Origin: an uncultured Lachnospiraceae bacterium
GTDB taxonomy: Bacteria; Bacillota; Clostridia; Lachnospirales; Lachnospiraceae
Direction of reading: 5' to 3'
DNA: 5,252 nt
Assembly (NCBI GenBank): GCA_900555195.1
Contig: USKC01000237.1
Coordinates: forward strand, 1 to 5,252
Positions 1 through 5,252 of this stretch are shown here, piece by piece (the first letter of the stretch is position 1; the number at the start of each line of letters is the position of its first letter). The notes beneath the pieces were generated by a model. That model ran no database searches and had not been told where the DNA came from. It saw nothing but the letters and a program-made list of their open reading frames with translations. Both the position numbers and the translations under genes were made by a program.

Positions 1-1
1 G

Positions 2-1276
2 CTCTATGCAGTTCAGCATTTGCTGGGAATCACTTTCCTGTTGGTTGTCCCTGGAATTATCGGTTCGGCATGCGGCCTGGAGGCATCGGATATTGGATAT
101 CTGGTGCAGGCATGCTTTATTACGGTAGGTATTACCACCATCCTGCAGACGGTATTTGTGTTGAGATTACCCATGGTGCATGGGCCGACGGCGGCTTTTA
201 TGTCCGCCATCCTGACTACGGGTATTGCATACGGTCTGGATACAGCTTATGGTTCTTTGTTCATAGCTGCGATCGTTATTGCACTGTTATCCATTCCGAT
301 AAAGAAATTTGGGCTGATTGGAAAATGTACCAAGTTTTTAACTCCGCCAATCGTATTCGGGACGCTAACACTAATCATCGGTACACAGCTGGCTCAGATC
401 GCAGTTCCCGGATGCTTTGGAACTTCTGGGACCGCTACTTATCCATGGGGTGAACTGTTTTGCGCTTTTATTACAATTCTGGCCACCGTGTTGTTTATGC
501 TGTTTGGCAAGAAGGGAATTATGAAAAACGGAGCTATGCTCTGGGGAATTATTGTTGGAACGATCTGCTATGCATTTGTAGGCGGCCTGGATTTTTCATC
601 AGTAGTTTCCGCTTCATGGATTAGCCTTCCCAGATTTTTCACCTTCGGGTTCAGCGTGAATGCAGGGGTCGTTGTACTGATGCTAGTAACATATTTCCAT
701 GCGGTTTCTGAAGCGCTTGGCATGTATAACCTGGTAGCGGGATGGGATGGCCAGGAGATCAATGAAACCCGGGCGAACGGAGGTATCTTTGGTATGGCGA
801 TCGGAAATATCGTCGGCGCGGTGGTCGGAGGCGTTGCTACCACTACTTATCCGGAAAATGTCGGAATCATCCGCGTTACTGGCGTTGGAAGCAGAATAGC
901 AGCTCTTGGGATGGGCATCATTGCTATCATACTCGGCTTCTTCCCGAAACTGGGGATGCTGATTGCTATTATCCCTTCCTCTGTTTTGAACGGCGCGACC
1001 GTCGTACTGTTTGGAACAATTGCAATTTCAGGGATCCAGACCCTGAGTAAAGTTGAGAAGTGGGATAATCTGAATGTGGTCACTGCTGCGGTCCCCTATA
1101 TTATAGCAATCGGATGCATGTTCCTGCCGGATGACTTCACAGCCATGCTGCCCGCGGCAGTGCAGTCCATTGTGACACAGCCTATGCTGGTCGGTATCAT
1201 TCTTTTGATTGTTCTGAACATTATCAATAATATATTACTCCGTCCGAAATATGAGAAGATGAATCCGGATGAATAA
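2..1276 (+). CDS. NCS2 family nucleobase (xanthine/uracil-type) permease, 5' partial
   Basis: Integral membrane symporter expected to bring a nucleobase or similar heterocycle into the cell. The frame is open from base 2, and the Gln-His pair at 14-19 is the conserved TM1 QH motif of NCS2 carriers (His31 in XanQ), so the TTG at 20 is not the start. About 424 codons are visible; members run about 430-460, so roughly 20-40 N-terminal residues lie outside the window. Long hydrophobic segments run throughout. The TM8 acidic residue is Glu at 710-712 (SEALGM), and the family signature [QEP]-N-x-G-x4-T-[RKG] is intact as ENVGIIRVTG (854-883). The ENxG start resembles uracil carriers, while T-G-V-x-S-R resembles xanthine/urate carriers. 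Two other binding-site positions look altered (see findings), so the substrate is left open. The gene ends with TAA, 82 bp before the hydrolase. Family assignment is firm; substrate is not. Confidence 0.93.
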   Translation, partial: LYAVQHLLGITFLLVVPGIIGSACGLEASDIGYLVQACFITVGITTILQTVFVLRLPMVHGPTAAFMSAILTTGIAYGLDTAYGSLFIAAIVIALLSIPIKKFGLIGKCTKFLTPPIVFGTLTLIIGTQLAQIAVPGCFGTSGTATYPWGELFCAFITILATVLFMLFGKKGIMKNGAMLWGIIVGTICYAFVGGLDFSSVVSASWISLPRFFTFGFSVNAGVVVLMLVTYFHAVSEALGMYNLVAGWDGQEINETRANGGIFGMAIGNIVGAVVGGVATTTYPENVGIIRVTGVGSRIAALGMGIIAIILGFFPKLGMLIAIIPSSVLNGATVVLFGTIAISGIQTLSKVEKWDNLNVVTAAVPYIIAIGCMFLPDDFTAMLPAAVQSIVTQPMLVGIILLIVLNIINNILLRPKYEKMNPDE

Positions 1277-1292
1277 AGAAGACAAACGTTCC

Positions 1293-1339
1293 TATATGTA
1301 GCCGGACTTGAGAGACCTAAAGATTCATATGTAAGCGGA
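1293..1339 (+). repeat. Imperfect 14-bp direct repeat in the permease-hydrolase gap
   Basis: TATATGTAGCCGGA (1293-1306) and CATATGTAAGCGGA (1326-1339) match at 11 of 14 positions and start 33 bp apart, about three helical turns. They occupy most of the 82-bp gap upstream of the hydrolase ribosome binding site. A pair of binding sites for one regulator is possible, but a repeat this short can arise by chance. No clear -35/-10 pair or terminator is seen in this gap. Confidence 0.25.
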
Positions 1340-1346
1340 ATGAGAA

Positions 1347-1352
1347 AAGGAG
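1347..1352 (+). promoter_or_regulatory. Ribosome binding site of the cysteine hydrolase
   Basis: AAGGAG lies 6 bases upstream of the ATG at 1359. It is a strong, well-spaced Shine-Dalgarno sequence and supports this start over the internal ATG codon that directly follows catalytic Asp32. Confidence 0.85.
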
Positions 1353-1358
1353 ATTATT

Positions 1359-2030
1359 ATGGAAGCATATTTTGACAGCATTAAAAAACCAGTACCTGAG
1401 AACTTGCATGATGTTTTTTTGAAGAAGGAAGGAACTGCCGTCATCACCATAGATATGCATGAAGGGCATTTGTCAGAGGATCCCAATTGCCCATGTCCTT
1501 CTCCGAGGGGAAGGGAAATTATTGCTCCTCTGAATCATTTTATGGCAGAGTGCAGGGAACTTGATATCCCAATCATCCATGTGCGTTCCGTTTTGAGAAA
1601 AGGGATGGCGGATGAAAAACTGAACCCCTCTGCATGGAGGATGGTTTTTCCAATCACAGTAGGAGAAATCCCTAATATCGATGAACATGCGATCGAAGGT
1701 ACCAAATGGAATCAGTTTTCTATTGACGTGCATGAAGAAGATTATATTGTCAGCACGAAAAAGAGATTATCAGCGTTCTATCCCACAGATCTGGAACTGT
1801 TGCTGAGAAATCTGGGAATGAAAAGAATCGTTCTGACCGGATGTATGACGGATTGTTGTGTAATTAATACTGCCTTTGACGGTGCAAATAGAGATTTTAG
1901 GATTGTGGTGCCGCGAGACCTCACAAGGGGATCCGAACACCTGGAAGAACCGGCGCTGCGTATGATTTCCCTGCATCTGGGCTTAGTGGTGGAATCTGAA
2001 GAACTGCTTGCGGATTGGAGGGCGCAGTAA
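1359..2030 (+). CDS. Isochorismatase-family cysteine hydrolase
   Basis: A cytosolic hydrolase of 223 residues with no signal peptide or membrane segment. The family (nicotinamidase, N-carbamoylsarcosine amidase, ureidoacrylate amidase RutB, biuret hydrolase) mostly cleaves amide, ureide or carbamoyl C-N bonds through a cysteine acyl-enzyme, although isochorismatase itself cleaves a vinyl ether. The triad is complete: Asp32 after the first strand (VITIDMHEGH), Lys134 in the K-x3-S-x-F motif (KKRLSAFYPTDL), and Cys167 in GCMTDCCVINTAFDG. The spacing is normal. The segment after Asp32 (HEGHL, then CPCPSPRGRE) differs from nicotinamidases and RutB and may shape the substrate pocket. Cysteines are plentiful (44, 46, 65, 162, 166, 167), which suits an anaerobe. 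It sits between two importers for nucleobase- or nucleoside-like compounds, suggesting that it acts on an imported heterocycle or its ring-opened product. That role is inference, and no specific substrate is claimed. Confidence 0.92.
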   Translation: MEAYFDSIKKPVPENLHDVFLKKEGTAVITIDMHEGHLSEDPNCPCPSPRGREIIAPLNHFMAECRELDIPIIHVRSVLRKGMADEKLNPSAWRMVFPITVGEIPNIDEHAIEGTKWNQFSIDVHEEDYIVSTKKRLSAFYPTDLELLLRNLGMKRIVLTGCMTDCCVINTAFDGANRDFRIVVPRDLTRGSEHLEEPALRMISLHLGLVVESEELLADWRAQ

Positions 2031-2036
2031 GCAACG

Positions 2037-2089
2037 GAATGCACAGAATCAGGCACATTCGGAAAGATGTTGCCTGGTTTTGTGCGTTT
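2037..2089 (+). terminator. Long hairpin after the hydrolase gene, possible weak terminator
   Basis: Arms GCACAGAATCAGGCA (2041-2055) and TGCCTGGTTTTGTGC (2071-2085) pair over 15 positions with two G-U wobbles and no mismatch. CAT (2056-2058) with ATG (2067-2069) adds three inner pairs across a bulged U at 2070, leaving an 8-base loop. Bases 2037-2040 with 2086-2089 add four weaker outer pairs. The hairpin starts 7 bases after the hydrolase stop, as a terminator would. Only GTTTA follows the second arm, so the U-tract is poor. Full termination is doubtful; partial termination, RNA processing or 3'-end protection are alternatives. The structure is seen directly; the function is inferred. Confidence 0.6.
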
Positions 2090-2112
2090 AGACGAACAGA
2101 GGAACGACGGAT

Positions 2113-2181
2113 CTGATATTGTTTACCGAAGAACAGTTTGAAAAAGAGACGGCAGTTGTTTTGGCGGAGGAAAAATTATGA
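2113..2181 (+). CDS. Possible 22-codon leader or remnant ORF, non-ATG start
   Basis: A frame open from 2092 (after a TAG at 2089-2091) ends at TGA 2179-2181, overlapping the lipoprotein start by four bases (ATGA). AGAGGAA at 2098-2104 lies 8 bases before a CTG at 2113; TTG at 2119 is another possible start. From the CTG the peptide would be an acidic, amphipathic stretch (FTEEQFEKETAVVLAEEKL at its end) that reads like the tail of a soluble helical protein. It could be a coupled leader peptide, the remnant of a lost gene, or chance. There is no ATG and no homology was recognised. It lies in the 147-bp gap 2031-2177, in which no convincing promoter was found. Confidence 0.2.
   Translation: MILFTEEQFEKETAVVLAEEKL
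2166..2170 (+). promoter_or_regulatory. Ribosome binding site of the BMP lipoprotein
   Basis: GGAGG lies 7 bases before the ATG at 2178, an ideal site and spacing. It fits the high expression usual for the binding protein of an ABC importer. Confidence 0.85.
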
Positions 2182-3326
2182 AAAAATATTTGATTCTGTT
2201 TATGGTATGCGCAATGCTTCTGGTTTCTTTGTGCGGCTGTGAGACGGAGACAACCGCATCCACTTCCGATCCAGAGGAGGGCGTTGCGAAAGAGGATTTA
2301 AAGATAGGATTTGTCCATTTTGCGGATCCCAGCGATATGGGATATACCTATAACCATGACCAGGCCACCTGGAAGATGGCGGAAACGCTCAGGCTGGATG
2401 AATCTCAGATTATCAACAAATATAATATACCTGAAAACGCGGAAGCCGCTACAGCAATTCGGGAACTGGCGGAAGATGGTTGCCAGGTGATCTTTGCACT
2501 GGCGCATGGACATGAAGATTATATGATTGAAGTGGCCCAGGAGTATCCAGACATCACTTTCTGCCATTTTAACGGGGTGAAAGCTGCACAATCAGGCCTT
2601 CCCAATATGCATAATTATTTTGGCCAGATGAATCAAGTTCGTTATTTGTCCGGAATTGTGGCAGGGCTTGCCACCAAAACCAATAAGATCGGATTTGTAG
2701 CAGCAATGGATTATACAGAGGTGAATAACAGCCTGGATTCCTTCTATCTGGGCGCGCTTTCTGTGAACCCTGATATTGAATGCTACGCCATTTATCTGAA
2801 TAAATGGTACGATACCACATTGGAAGGGCAGGCTACACAAACACTGATTGATAACGGCTGCGATGTCATCAGCCATCATGCTGATTCCACTGCCGGCGCG
2901 ACCACATGTGAAGAAAACGGAGTGTTTTTCATCCCATATAATAGTGATATGACGTCCGTTGCACCGGATGCAGTGCTTACATCGGCAAGATGGGATACAT
3001 CAGGATATCTGACATACGTTGTACAGTCCGTTATGGATGGGACACAGTCTGAGATCCCTCAGGATTATATCGGAACGCTGGAAAATGGCATGGTTTACCT
3101 GGCGGATATTCATTCTGATCTTTTGGATGAGGATACAGCCGCTGCGGTGAAGGAAGCGGTGGATACGGCTGAAGCTGAGTTTATATCCGGAGAAAAGGCC
3201 GTTTTTGTCGGACCTTTGTATAATCAGGATGGAGAAGAGATTCTTGCGGATGGGGAAGTATATGTCGAACCAAAATCGGCACCATCCTTTGGCGAAGTGT
3301 TGCAGGGAATCCATATTATAGAATGA
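2178..3326 (+). CDS. BMP/PnrA-family substrate-binding lipoprotein of an ABC importer
   Basis: Membrane-anchored solute receptor of the basic membrane protein (BMP, PF02608-type) family, whose studied members (PnrA/TmpC, BmpA) bind purine and other nucleosides and hand them to a cognate ABC permease. The protein has 382 residues. Residues 1-20 form a lipoprotein signal peptide: Lys2-Lys3, a hydrophobic core, then the lipobox L-C-G with Cys21 as the lipidated residue. An acidic, Ser/Thr-rich linker runs to about residue 40. The mature domain shows the family blocks in order: KIGFVHFADPSDMGYTYNHD (from residue 42), IRELAEDGCQVIFALAHGHE, VRYLSGIVAGLATKTNKIGF, then a Trp-Tyr-Asp block, DVISHHADSTAGAT and IPYNSDM. 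Some BMP relatives bind other ligands, so nucleoside is likely but unproven. The stop is 15 bp before the ATPase gene, consistent with one transcript. Confidence 0.94.
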   Translation: MKKYLILFMVCAMLLVSLCGCETETTASTSDPEEGVAKEDLKIGFVHFADPSDMGYTYNHDQATWKMAETLRLDESQIINKYNIPENAEAATAIRELAEDGCQVIFALAHGHEDYMIEVAQEYPDITFCHFNGVKAAQSGLPNMHNYFGQMNQVRYLSGIVAGLATKTNKIGFVAAMDYTEVNNSLDSFYLGALSVNPDIECYAIYLNKWYDTTLEGQATQTLIDNGCDVISHHADSTAGATTCEENGVFFIPYNSDMTSVAPDAVLTSARWDTSGYLTYVVQSVMDGTQSEIPQDYIGTLENGMVYLADIHSDLLDEDTAAAVKEAVDTAEAEFISGEKAVFVGPLYNQDGEEILADGEVYVEPKSAPSFGEVLQGIHIIE

Positions 3327-3328
3327 TG

Positions 3329-3333
3329 AAGGA
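3329..3333 (+). promoter_or_regulatory. Ribosome binding site of the ATPase gene
   Basis: AAGGA lies 8 bases upstream of the ATG at 3342, immediately after the lipoprotein TGA. The 15-bp gap has no room for a separate promoter, so the two genes are very likely cotranscribed. Confidence 0.75.
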
Positions 3334-3341
3334 ATAGATAT

Positions 3342-4865
3342 ATGGAAAAGAAAGAACTGGTTCTGGAATTGAGAAATCTGTCCAAATCTTTTGGAGAGGT
3401 TACAGCAAACCAATGTGTGAGCTTGAGCTTATACGGAGGAGAGATTCTGGCGGTGCTGGGAGAAAACGGTTCCGGGAAGACGACGCTTATCAATATGATT
3501 GAGGGGATTTATTGCCCGGATGCGGGAGAAATCCGCATCCACGGCAAACCTGCGCGCATCAGAACTCCCGAAGATGCTGCAAGGTTTGGGATTGGGGTGG
3601 TCCATCAGCATTTTATGCTGGTGAATAGGATGGATGTGGTTGCCAATGTGGCTATCTGCCTGAAGGGAAGGAGAAAGACAAGAAAAACTATCCGCCGGGA
3701 AATACTGAATATTGCAGAGAAATATGGATTTCAAATCGATCCGGATAAGAGAATAGAGGATATGTCCGTTTCAGAAAAGCAGACCGTAGAGATCATAAAA
3801 GTATTGATGAAAGGAGGGGATATACTGATTCTTGATGAACCGACCGCTGTGCTCACCCCTCAGGAAGCGGAAAGCCTGTTTGCTGTTTTGAGGACAATGA
3901 AGCAAGACGGTAAGGCGATCCTTCTCATTACGCATAAGCTTCGGGAAGTCCTTAGCATTTCGGATGAAGTGTATATCATGCGAAAAGGCAGGCAGGTGGC
4001 CACCGTGAAAACAAAAAATACAACAGAACATATGCTTGCAGAAATGATGGTCGGCAAACGGATGACACTTTCTCTGGAATGTCCCAAGATGAAGGGAAAA
4101 AAGAAGCGGATTGAAGTAAAAAATCTGGTTTGCAGGAATCAAGAAGGTGTCCCTGTGATCGACGGAATTTCTTTTGCAATGTATTCGGGAGAAATCCTTG
4201 GGGTCGCAGGGATAGCTGGAAATGGGCAGAAGGAATTATGCGAGGCGTTAGCCGGTGTTAGTTTTGCGGAAAGCGGAGATATTGTATACTTTAATAGCGA
4301 ACCGATTTCCATCACGAGACTGGATCCGATGAAGCGGGACAAATTGGGTGTCCGAATTGGATTTGTACCTGAAGATCGTCTCGGAATGGGGCTAATTGCG
4401 TCGGCTGATATGACGGATAATATACTGCTGCAATATTATAGGGCAGGAAAGTCTGTTTTCGTTAACCGGAAGGAGGCCCACAGAAAGGCGGAGGAACTGA
4501 TTGAACAGCTGGAAATAGCAACGCCGGGCGCCTCTACTCAGGTACGCCTTTTATCAGGCGGCAACATACAGAAAGTCCTCCTTGGCAGAGAGATGAAGCG
4601 GAACCCTAAAGTATTGATCGTAGCCTATCCGACAAGAGGGCTTGATGTCCATTCCTCCTATGCAGTATATCGCCTATTGAATCAGGAAAAGCAAAATGGT
4701 ACTGCAATTTTGTTCGTAGGAGAGGATCTGGATGTGCTTATGGGCATTTCCGATCGGATTATGGTGCTGTCCGATCATGCCATCAGTGGGATTGTAAAGC
4801 CGAAGGATACCACAAAAGAGAAAGTGGGATACCTGTGTGTCAAGGCGGGAGAGGCAGGTGCATGA
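3342..4865 (+). CDS. Nucleoside-type ABC importer ATPase with two ATP-binding domains
   Basis: Cytoplasmic motor of the importer, 507 residues, the usual length for the RbsA/NupO class in which one chain carries both nucleotide-binding domains. Domain 1 (about 5-240) has Walker A GENGSGKT (40-47), Q-loop Gln89, a divergent signature MSVSEKQTVEI (141-151), Walker B ILILDE (161-166) followed by PTAVLTPQE, and His198. Domain 2 (about 256-500) has a degenerate Walker A, GIAGNGQKEL (290-299), with Gln in place of the lysine; a PEDR block (343-346); a strong signature LSGGNIQK (404-411); and VAYPTRGLD (427-435) instead of a normal Walker B. The PTAVLTPQE and PTRGLD blocks, the QHFMLV segment and the BMP neighbour place it with nucleoside importers rather than sugar importers. 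A degenerate second domain is normal for this class. The gene ends 4 bp before the permease start. It would couple ATP hydrolysis to uptake through the downstream permeases. Confidence 0.94.
   Translation: MEKKELVLELRNLSKSFGEVTANQCVSLSLYGGEILAVLGENGSGKTTLINMIEGIYCPDAGEIRIHGKPARIRTPEDAARFGIGVVHQHFMLVNRMDVVANVAICLKGRRKTRKTIRREILNIAEKYGFQIDPDKRIEDMSVSEKQTVEIIKVLMKGGDILILDEPTAVLTPQEAESLFAVLRTMKQDGKAILLITHKLREVLSISDEVYIMRKGRQVATVKTKNTTEHMLAEMMVGKRMTLSLECPKMKGKKKRIEVKNLVCRNQEGVPVIDGISFAMYSGEILGVAGIAGNGQKELCEALAGVSFAESGDIVYFNSEPISITRLDPMKRDKLGVRIGFVPEDRLGMGLIASADMTDNILLQYYRAGKSVFVNRKEAHRKAEELIEQLEIATPGASTQVRLLSGGNIQKVLLGREMKRNPKVLIVAYPTRGLDVHSSYAVYRLLNQEKQNGTAILFVGEDLDVLMGISDRIMVLSDHAISGIVKPKDTTKEKVGYLCVKAGEAGA
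4856..4860 (+). promoter_or_regulatory. Ribosome binding site of the ABC permease, inside the ATPase 3' end
   Basis: AGGTG lies 9 bases before the ATG at 4870; a GGAGAGG (4848-4854) lies further upstream. An ATG at 4862 overlaps the ATPase stop but gives only four codons before TAA, so 4870 is the real start. Placing the site inside the upstream gene implies translational coupling. Confidence 0.5.
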
Positions 4866-4869
4866 ATAG

Positions 4870-5252
4870 ATGTTAAGTGTGAGAAAAAGAGTCCATGCAT
4901 CCGGAAAGAGGGTATGGCTGGTAAGAATGGCTTCTCTGTTGGCTGCAGCAGGGATGATCAGTATTATCCTGTTGTGTATGGGATACCATCCGCTCAGGGT
5001 ATTTGGAAGTCTGATATACGGGGCTTTCGGAAGAAGGATATTCATACAGGAAACGGTGAAAAGGATGATTCCGCTGCTGACTGCGGCAATGGGACTCGGA
5101 CTTGCTTTTAAGATGAAGTTGTGGAATGTAGGAGGAGAAGGCCAGATCCTCATGGGCGGAGCGGCAGCGACTGCGGTGGCGATCTATGGGGAGGGCCTTC
5201 CCCATACATTGTTGCTGTTCCTTATGGGAATTGCGGGAATTGTAGGCGGGGG
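4870..5252 (+). CDS. ABC importer permease, NupP-type, 3' partial
   Basis: Membrane channel subunit of the importer; 127 complete codons are visible before the window edge, against about 340-370 in the full family. A basic N-terminus (RKRVHASGKR) precedes a first membrane segment at about residues 20-37. A connecting region (GYHPLRVFGSLIYGAFG) follows, then the hallmark BPD_transp_2-class block: IPLLTAAMGLGLAFKMKLWN (67-86), followed by VGGEGQILMGG. In nucleoside-type permeases this appears as a PL-x-TGL-x-ALAFRAGLFNIGAEGQ-like sequence. TAG directly precedes the ATG in this frame, so translation cannot start further upstream in frame. The four-base gap after the ATPase stop and the gene order (lipoprotein, ATPase, permease) match the BmpA-NupO-NupP-NupQ arrangement, so a second permease is expected next. 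Substrate is inferred from its partners. Confidence 0.92.
   Translation, partial: MLSVRKRVHASGKRVWLVRMASLLAAAGMISIILLCMGYHPLRVFGSLIYGAFGRRIFIQETVKRMIPLLTAAMGLGLAFKMKLWNVGGEGQILMGGAAATAVAIYGEGLPHTLLLFLMGIAGIVGG

Noticed and set aside
20..22. TTG as the true start of the NCS2 permease
   Set aside because: The frame is open upstream to base 2 and encodes the conserved Gln-His of the family immediately before this codon.
70..453. 127-residue plus-strand frame inside the permease
   Set aside because: Out of frame with the NCS2 signature-bearing frame; composition is rich in Tyr, Trp and His and lacks the hydrophobic pattern of the real protein.
2090..2165. Promoter for the ABC operon in the gap
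   Set aside because: TTGTTT and TTTGAAA-like boxes exist, but none has a TATAAT-like partner at 16-18 bp. No promoter can be supported by eye.
3000..3413. 137-residue minus-strand frame across the lipoprotein-ATPase junction
   Set aside because: Shadow of two well-supported plus-strand genes; no sensible domain or ribosome binding site was noticed.
4862..4876. ATG overlapping the ATPase stop as the permease start
   Set aside because: It encodes only four codons before TAA. The start at 4870 leads into clear permease sequence.
4674..5153. 159-residue open frame on the minus strand
   Set aside because: It lies opposite the ATPase end and permease start, whose family motifs are clear. Its translation shows no recognised motif and it spans two real genes.
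1..5252. CRISPR array, insertion sequence, tRNA or phage elements
   Set aside because: No regularly spaced repeats, terminal inverted repeats, transposase or integrase motifs, or tRNA-like cloverleaf were seen; the window is almost entirely filled by transport and enzyme genes.

Overview
The window is a compact one-strand stretch of bacterial DNA. All five genes read left to right: a nucleobase-type secondary transporter, a small amidohydrolase-type cysteine hydrolase, then the first three parts of a nucleoside-type ABC importer (lipoprotein binding protein, double-domain ATPase, first permease). Both ends cut through genes. Strong AGGAG/GGAGG ribosome binding sites, a lipobox on the binding protein (expected where solute receptors are tethered to a single membrane), moderate GC by eye and many cysteines in the hydrolase suggest a Gram-positive anaerobe such as a gut clostridium (Lachnospiraceae or a relative). 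That assignment is an inference; nothing here fixes the species.

Layout: 2-1276, NCS2 family (xanthine/uracil-type) permease, 5' end missing; 1277-1358, short gap with a good ribosome binding site and an imperfect 14-bp direct repeat; 1359-2030, isochorismatase-fold cysteine hydrolase with a complete Asp-Lys-Cys triad; 2031-2177, gap holding a long hairpin just after the hydrolase stop and a possible 22-codon non-ATG reading frame that ends across the next start codon; 2178-3326, BMP/PnrA-type lipoprotein; 3342-4865, RbsA/NupO-type ATPase; 4870-5252, NupP-type permease, 3' end missing. A second permease (NupQ-type) would be expected just past the right edge.

How the genes may work together: the ABC parts closely match the bacterial purine-nucleoside importer family (BmpA/PnrA-NupO-NupP-NupQ), and the NCS2 permease imports nucleobases or related heterocycles by ion symport. 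The hydrolase between them would act in the cytosol on an amide, ureide or carbamoyl bond. The simplest reading is a uptake-and-breakdown or salvage locus for purines, pyrimidines or a similar nitrogen heterocycle. The hydrolase substrate cannot be read from sequence, and the NCS2 permease has a mixed substrate-site signature fitting neither the classic uracil nor the classic xanthine pattern. Nothing seen is a clearly new system. The most useful leads are the hydrolase between two importers, the unusual permease binding-site residues, the hairpin plus possible leader ORF ahead of the ABC genes, and the asymmetric ATPase.
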